Source: Polytrichum commune
Taxonomy: Eukaryota; Streptophyta; Polytrichopsida; Polytrichales; Polytrichaceae
DNA: 64,000 nucleotides
Direction: 5' to 3'
Assembly: GCA_950295325.1 (NCBI GenBank)
Contig: OX485808.1
Coordinates: forward strand, 9,302,501 to 9,366,500
The notes under the pieces are model-generated. The model was not told the DNA's origin. It did not search any database and saw nothing but the letters and a program-made list of their open reading frames with translations. The first letter of the stretch is position 1; each line of letters begins with the position of its first letter. The position numbers were made by a program, and so were the translations under genes. Positions 57,961 to 64,000 of the stretch are shown here, piece by piece.

Positions 57961-58519
57961 CCTGTATTATTACTTAAAGCAAAAAAAATACCCATATTAT
58001 CATATTTATCATTACTTATAATATGTAGGCCAAAGGAATATATTAGAGGCTATTTTCTTTGTAAGGAAAAAAACTAACTAAAAAATTAATGAGAATACAA
58101 GTGACTAACAAATACCTTATAGAAAAAAAAATTCAAGTTATAACAATGCATGAATACAAATACAACACAAATACATGCATGAAAAGCAAGACATTAGGGT
58201 TGAAAAAATATTGAAGAGATTTTAGGGACAGTATGTGTTTAAAAACACAGGCATGAAGTGCATCTGTGAAGTATGACCACAAATATATGCCTGATATAAA
58301 AAAATTTACATCTGAAATACGCCGTTCTAATGCCATCCATAACATGTGAGAAAAAAAAATCAAGCACCCAACCAGATTTCAAACATCAATGGAGTTAGAT
58401 CAGAAAATCTGCCATTTCATACCAAGACTCCCAAGATTGCCTAAAAATTACCAAGTCTATTAAGATATTAGCTTCTGCAAAGAGGCTTCTCCAACCCAAA
58501 TATACATGTGGGAAAATCA
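57961..58519. other. Interior 3' flank of the transposase relic
   Basis: AT-rich, non-coding sequence between the orphan element end at 57858 and the relic's last recognisable codons. Nothing else was seen. Confidence 0.35.
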
Positions 58520-60592
58520 TATTGCATTTTTGTCGGTCAGGAACTGGCGCAAATGCTCTGCATCATTTTGATCTAGAGAGTAGACCTCATTTCCAGGGTT
58601 ATACGCCAAGGTCACGGTACAAATAATGCAGTCAATGTCGATCCATTTGTTGTCTGTATGATCGTACTTGAATTTGTCTCATCCAATATATTTGCGGTAA
58701 TACTGCAACATGACCTCAATATGCGGATTCTGAGCTTTTTGCTTCCCATTTTCCTCCAATCTCGCAAGCAAATCCACAAGCTGCCGCAACACACCGAACT
58801 GCTTTCCATTGCGCCGCCTCATAGCCTGGACTCTACCCAACCAGCAAGCACCCTCATCTATAGCATGTAAAACATTAGTACTAGTTAACCCTGAAATATT
58901 GGATGGACGACCTCATTTCCGCTTTGCAGCAGATGTGACAGTAAATGACAACCGAGTAGTGCTTCGCTAGACAAAATGAACAGCACAATCAGACCCAATA
59001 GACAACAAACCTGACCCTGATGGCAAGCCCGCCTGCATACAGTTGTCGTGGTTATTAAACTCAATGCTATATTTTATTCTAGCCAATCGATCCTTGGAAA
59101 GAAAGGTATTGCCATTCAGCTGCGAAACAAGAGTGGACTTGTAAATGCAATGTCCATCGACGCTGACAATTGCTTCAACTGGCTGACTACTTTTCGGCTG
59201 TGAAATTTGAACCTCAACATCATTAAGCAAATCAGTCACTACATCTCAGGCTTCATCTTGGAGACTTGTCAAATGGTCGGGTAAGCAATCCTCTGCAACG
59301 TCCTCCTCTATATTGTCCCTCATGTGCGGTGCGTGTGCTACAAGGTCAGATGTTGAAGGTTCGTTTTGTAAGCGATCCCGCAAGACCTCGGAGTCCTTAT
59401 CCTCACCATACGTCGGTCTAGCACCTGGTTTGTAGTGGAAGCATTTAGGGTCTTCTCTCTCCACCAGCCAGGGCTTGTCATACCAAATTCTCCGTCGTGG
59501 TTGGCACTGTGTACTTGGCGCCATATTCAACGACCTCAACATGCCTTGGGTTTCTTCAGTCCCTCTTGTAGAGTTGATATCACCTCTACGTTTGTTGAAA
59601 TCAGACTGTAGTCACCCAAATTGCAACGCTGCTCCCCAGGCTGCAACTTGTGCAATGATTCCCAGACAATATCCATCTTGTTGTGTTGTTTCTTGAAGAC
59701 TAGACCGTTTTTCCCATTCTCGACAGCTAAAACGTGGTTCAATGTATTTGCGGTGTTCACCAATTGATGGAAGTCATAGGCACGTTCTTGGCCATTCATG
59801 CCACCAATTCTTGAGAAGAAGATTCCGCAGGAATCACTCCCAGTCAAATGCAGCGGCACAGCTAAGTCGGGGAACTTGTCTTTGAAATGACAAATTAGAA
59901 GAACAACAAAATGACACGATAATTGAATATCAATAAAACACTGTAGGCTTACAAAGTTCTTTGCATGCACATGTGGTTCCGAATTACCCAATACACCGTG
60001 ATCTCCATGCTGCAACCACAACCTCCAAAGTCGAAAAAAAAAAAGGCCTTGCCACACAATACTATCCTAGAACGCAAGTCCAAAGCAGGAGAACAAAAAA
60101 TGTCAATATAGGCAACACATATATCCAAGTAAAATTCCGTTCCAAGGGTTCTTTCACGATGAGGATAATCTGGAGCACGCATGCGAGCCAAACATGTCCA
60201 GACTTTTGACTGTGCCGCAGCCCAATTCTGCCGGTCCCTTCTTTCTACATCTTCTCCAGTCAAACCATGTTCTTCAACCGTAAACTGCTGAAATACTTGC
60301 TCTATGTGACCATGGAGACACAAATCTCCTCCTAACTGCAAAGTCTTAGCAGCTGAAAGCAAAGGATTTATTAGTTTTTTCCCATTGTGGATATAATCTT
60401 GGTCATGAAGACCCTTAGCATTCCCACACAAATCTAAAGAAGCAGTGAACATCCAACCCTCCCACCCTACATCCAAACGGATTCCATGGTTCCGCTAGTA
60501 GTCTGCCAGCATGAACTACCTCCTACGGGAGTCACCGTCACTGGCGTGTCCCACAATCGGGCCTACTACTGCAAGACATTCTTGATCCCACA

Positions 60593-61323
60593 CAGGGTTG
60601 TCTATTGTGTCGTGACGGAGGCTAATCCCGACATAATGTCATGGCGTCACGACACGTATCTGTCACGACATTATGCCGGATGCCGTCTTTATCCTGACGA
60701 ACTTGAATTTTACCGTATTTTTTTGTGTAATTACATTACCCCAATCAGGACACGTAGGATTTACGATGTCCACGTATGGTGCCATGTCAGCAAAGTAGAG
60801 GTAAAGTGGGAAAAATATTACTAGCGCCCGTCCCCCCCCCCCGTTCCCCCCGCTCCCTACGTTCCCCTCCCCCATCCGGCCCTCATCCGGCCCCCCCCCA
60901 ATCCGGCACCCGGCCCCCCCCCCCCATCCGAACCCCAATCCGGCCCCCATCCGTACCCCATCCGGCCTCCATCCGGCGTTCCCCCCGTCCGCATCCGTTC
61001 CCACCCCCGTTCCCGTCCCCGTCCGCTCCGTTCCCCTCCCCCCCACACCCTCATTTGTCATATTTTACTACTTTGATTTTAACAGAATGATAAACACAAA
61101 GGCAAAATGATTTACCTGGCAAGGGAAATATGCACATCCACGTCGGATTTTTCTGCCACATTGGATGCCACCTTGGCAAGAAGGTAAGTATTTTACCCAC
61201 CCTACTAGCTTCCCCCTAGTATGACCCTACGTGGACCCTATTATGTCGTGACGGAGGGGTCCGCCCCGACACGACACGTCATGACGTCATGACGGTGGTA
61301 GGACGTCGCGATAGACAACCCTG
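60593..61323. mobile_element. hAT-like element inserted in the transposase relic
   Basis: 731 bp. Inverted ends CAGGGTTGTCTAT are flanked by 8-bp duplications atcccaca (60585-60592) and atcccact (61324-61331), one mismatch. CAGGG ends are typical of hAT. Subterminal sequence carries CGTCATGACG/TGTCGTGACGGAGG palindromes and repeats. The centre is a C-rich minisatellite (separate entry). The spurious proline- or glycine-rich ORFs here are composition artefacts. Confidence 0.8.
60825..61045 (+). repeat. C-rich ATCCGG minisatellite
   Basis: Irregular repeats of ATCCGGCCCCC-type units (about 11-13 bp) with C runs up to 13. It is strongly strand-asymmetric: C on plus, G on minus. It is potentially G-quadruplex forming on the minus strand. 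Confidence 0.85.
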
Positions 61324-62324
61324 ATCCCACTGACCTCTAACCCAATTGGAATTGAAGCAATTGCAAGTGCAGCAGACAACTAGCACAAGTCGAGGAAGTA
61401 GTTCATGCAAAGGATTTACAACTACTACTCGAGCAAAACTCCCTTTCCAGTTGTTGGAAAATAATTCTAACAATTTTCGGTACCCCTCCTCACCACTCCC
61501 GACAATTGGCCTGAAACCAGATACACAGACACGGTTTTCAAAAGGACCGCAAAACCCAGCAAGAGTATCCCACTTACTTTCCCAAGCCACTCTCCCTTTA
61601 ACTTTTGTTTCATCCTCAGCGAGAAGTACTGATACTGGACCTAGAATGTTATGAGCAAGTTTAGCATCCCTGTAAATCTGTGCCACAGCTGCAAAAATCT
61701 GTGAGTGTTCACCGAGTAAAAATTGGACCCCCTTCCCTCCCTCTCGTTTCACCTGACGGTAACTTGCACCTCAGTAGTTTAAAGAAAACATATCGACCAT
61801 CCTACGACCACCATAAGCCTTCACGACTTCCCCTAAGCACTTCGTGTTCCTACTGTACCGCTTTCCTCTACGATCACGGTTGATATTCTGCGCCACATCA
61901 CGGAGGAAATCCCACAGCGCAGGCTTTCCACCTAAAGCACCGGACCTATGGGCGTTGATTATACTTTGACAAAATTTAAGAACATTATGACCACAAGAAG
62001 CCTCTGTAGCTAAATCCCTCAAACTTGGACGCTTGACCTTGAGCTGAACAATTATAGCCTGAGCGGACTTGTGCAACAATTTTTGACTCTTAAGTTCCCT
62101 CCTGAGGTTTCGACCATGCCCAGCGAGTTCCGAAATGGACAGGTAAGCAAGTCGCATTCTGGCTCCTGTGCTTCTTGATCCCCGCTTTTCTACACTAAGC
62201 CCTTCCCTCACAACTCGTTTGTAGAAGTCATTTTCCTGCGGGATAGAAGAGCACATTCTGCAAGAGAGATTCGGGAATCCCTTACCAAATTTATCAACCC
62301 TAATACATGATGTATGCCTAAACG

Positions 62325-62470
62325 CACGGGTAGATCACTCTAAGGCATTTTTGTGCACCACGTGCGGCTGGGGATTTTTTGTTTTGGGGCTATTTACCTT
62401 CAAGGGTTGAATTAAAGCCTCCCTATAATTACTTAAATTTCAAAAATGGCCCATTTGTTAGCACCCTTTC
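62325..62470 (+). mobile_element. Orphan left end related to MITE M
   Basis: CACGGGTAGATCACTC at 62325 resembles the M terminus CACGGGGAGGTCACTC. ACGTGCG starts exactly 35 bp inside (62360). 'ttggggctatttacctt' follows as in E1 and at 57.93 kb. No right partner was identified within the window. Confidence 0.5.
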
Positions 62471-63168
62471 ATGACTTATATTGTCCAAGTCACTGCAATT
62501 TCTTGTACTCTATATTCCTTTTAAGTAATAAAAACTAATCTACTTCCTAACGCAATTGACGAGTGTTGAGGGAAAGCATGGAAACAAAGAAGGGTGCAAA
62601 CAATAATACCATCGCAAACAAAATTATGAAAAAAACACATAGGAGACCATAGGGGAAACTTAGTAGTGTGAGCGTAGAGCGGAAATTGGAGAGCGGAAAT
62701 TTTTGACTTTGTTGGGTAAAAATAGGACAAGCAGTGCCTATTTCCGTGGAATTTATAGATAGTTTGAATTCAATTTGTTGGAAAGGCACCCCAATCCCGT
62801 GGAGATATTAACCCAACCTAGGTCGAGGAACAAACGGAACCTAAAGGCGTGTAGGAATGTATTTGTTATCAAAGATCTTATAGTCTAGGTTTTGAAATGG
62901 TTTCATATTAAATTAGGGTTGACGTCAGCAATTGAAATCAAACATCAAAACATATGATGAAGAAGAAGTTGAATGGTACGGTACTCTTTCCAAGATGTCC
63001 AGAATTCCCATACATAAAATATTTGATTGGCCGAGATAATGTAGGTGAAGTTAGGTGCCAAAGTCAAGACTTACAAAAATGTGTATCCAGTTCAATTTGC
63101 TATAAACAGTTTACTCTAGAATAAAAAAAAAGTGTGCGCAAAAAAATCCATTTGGCTCCTCCACGTGT
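62471..63168. other. Intergenic, no gene recognised
   Basis: AT-rich; short overlapping minus-strand ORFs (62521-62789) have no recognisable domain. Confidence 0.4.
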
Positions 63169-63732
63169 CTACACCCTATCGGCCGGGCATGTCCAATACG
63201 GTGCACGTGGATGAAAGCTCATGCCATAGAACTCCACCGCATAGAATGACATCTCCAATTCATCCCTTAGCTTAGCCAATTTCCGCAATTTTAAATCCCC
63301 CAAGTCCGACATAAGAATCCTCCGCGAAATCCGTGAGCTGACGTGGCGGCTATGTGAGAACCACATCAAGTTTAGTTGAAATTGAGTGATGAGGTTATGT
63401 TCGCGTGGCAAACAAACCCTTATGACAGCATTGGGACCCATCGCGTATTCATATTGAGCCAAACGAAGAGCATTGAACTCCGCACTTTTATCCACAATCA
63501 TTTTCCATGCTTTGCAAGATAGCCTCAAACTATGGATTAGCAACAAACGGAGTTGGGTGTCCAATGCCGTCTCTACACCCATATCCACCTTTGCGGGACC
63601 CACCAACAAGTTTGAGACCAACACCGTCAATTGTACATCTTTGTCCAAATACAATACAAGTGGCTCCATTACGTGGGATTGGCGCGATTTTCCCCACCCT
63701 GATACGTCATCCAAGCCACAAACATTCATCAT
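63169..63732 (-). CDS. Unknown protein, weakly F-box-like
   Basis: An uninterrupted 187-codon ORF, the best intact candidate host ORF in the last 35 kb. Near residues 68-95 it has LLLIHSLRLSCKAWKMIVDK followed by SAEFNALRLAQYE, which resembles the second half of an F-box (L.C..W...). The canonical LP..LL start is not seen. The C-terminal part (DLKLRKLAKLRDELEMSFYA) looks helical. The start codon lies in the first unit of an 80-bp tandem repeat, so the true 5' end may be further upstream, beyond the window. It could be an exon of a larger gene. No transposon motif was seen. Confidence 0.45.
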   Translation of the reverse strand: MMNVCGLDDVSGWGKSRQSHVMEPLVLYLDKDVQLTVLVSNLLVGPAKVDMGVETALDTQLRLLLIHSLRLSCKAWKMIVDKSAEFNALRLAQYEYAMGPNAVIRVCLPREHNLITQFQLNLMWFSHSRHVSSRISRRILMSDLGDLKLRKLAKLRDELEMSFYAVEFYGMSFHPRAPYWTCPADRV

Positions 63733-64000
63733 ATGAATGAAAGTTGAGAATCTGGCCTACCCATCTAGGCTCTCGGAAGTGAGAGCATCCAAAAACACAC
63801 AAAATTCATCATATGAATCAAAGTTTAAAATCAGGCCTACCCATCTAGGCTCTCGAAAGTGAGAGCATCCAAAACAAAACAAAATTCATCATATGAATCA
63901 AAGTTGAAAATATGGCCTACCCATATAGGCTTTCAGAAGTGAGAGCATCCAAAAAAACACAAAATTCATCATATAAATCAAAGTTGAAAATCTCGCCTAC
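63725..64000. repeat. 80-bp tandem repeat running off the window
   Basis: The unit 'ttcatcatatgaatcaaagt...ggcctaccca' starts at 63725, 63805, 63885 and 63965, exactly 80 bp apart, with few differences. The last copy is cut by the window end. Since 80 is not a multiple of three, it is not a coding repeat. Confidence 0.95.

Larger units (their letters stand above)
58520..62256 (-). pseudogene. Large unclassified DDE-like transposase relic
   Basis: Protein-like sequence runs on the minus strand across six open segments: 62256-61771, 61752-61324, 60584-59949, 60057-59536, 59542-59246 and 59239-58520. Adjacent segments are in one frame separated by single stops, or are shifted at a poly-A run (about 60036). 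Landmarks in order are: RPSLRDLATEASCGHNVLKF; LLAEDETKVKG (possible first catalytic Asp, about 61600-61620); CCTCNCFN; GHASDGDSRRR; DVGWEGWMF; GLHDQDYIHNGKK; RRDRQNWAAAQ; LTGSDSCGIFFSRIGG, in the place of the late acidic motif of P- or hAT-like RNase H folds (the glutamate seems lost); KSTLVSQLNGNTFLSKDRL, as in E3; and YNPGNEVYSLDQNDAEHL. A hAT-like element is inserted at 60593-61323. At least five stops and two shifts make it non-functional. Superfamily is unresolved. Confidence 0.65.

Noticed and set aside
60776..61090. Proline-rich (plus) and glycine-rich (minus) ORFs
   Set aside because: They are composition artefacts of the C-rich minisatellite within a hAT-like element.
62325..63170. 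Pairing the 62325 end with 'ccacgtg' near 63168 as a complete element
   Set aside because: The two ends match at only about half of positions and the flanking 8-mers differ.

Overview
The window is nuclear DNA of a land plant. GT-AG spliced genes, plant gene families and a dense load of DNA-transposon debris all point that way. The one large gene, at 17.9-25.9 kb on the minus strand, encodes a protein kinase + NB-ARC + LRR (PNL-type) immune receptor. That domain order is known chiefly from mosses, so a bryophyte, most likely a moss, is my inference. Nothing in the window is prokaryotic.

Layout. 0-3.6 kb: a small ORF split by a MITE, then a 235-bp tandem repeat. 5.0-8.5 kb (+): seven well-defined exons of a TlyA/FtsJ-type rRNA methyltransferase-like gene with one in-frame stop. 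9.85-10.2 kb: a fold-back element. 13.8-15.2 kb (+): an ATM1/ABCB-type half-transporter pseudogene, intronless over the part seen, frameshifted and truncated. 17.9-25.9 kb (-): the PNL receptor gene. It has three exons, about 50 LRRs before its stop and about 12 more in frame after it, a recent 1152-bp block duplication, a 1-nt frameshift and a TAG that replaces a repeat tryptophan. 28.4-64 kb: a transposon graveyard with almost no host genes.

The transposons can be delimited by their target-site duplications (TSDs). There is a Tc1-type (DD34E) element of 1632 bp after removing a nested MITE, flanked by TA. There is a PIF/Harbinger MITE flanked by TGA and a Harbinger transposase relic. Ten elements have 8-bp TSDs. 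Five of these (E1, E2, E3, E4 and M), plus two orphan ends, share G-rich termini and an ACGTGCG-like motif about 35 bp inside each end. An internal-coding relic in E3 matches the 3' part of a large multi-lesion transposase relic at 58.5-62.3 kb. I regard this group as the best candidate for an undescribed or poorly described DNA-transposon lineage. LINE endonuclease and RNase H relics, an LTR-like promoter region and a possible SINE head are also present. Nesting gives relative ages: M sits in Tc1, E4 sits in a LINE, a hAT-like element sits in the transposase relic, and F1 sits in a dispersed repeat.

The window ends with an F-box-like unknown ORF (63.17-63.73 kb, -) whose start codon lies inside an 80-bp tandem repeat that runs off the edge.
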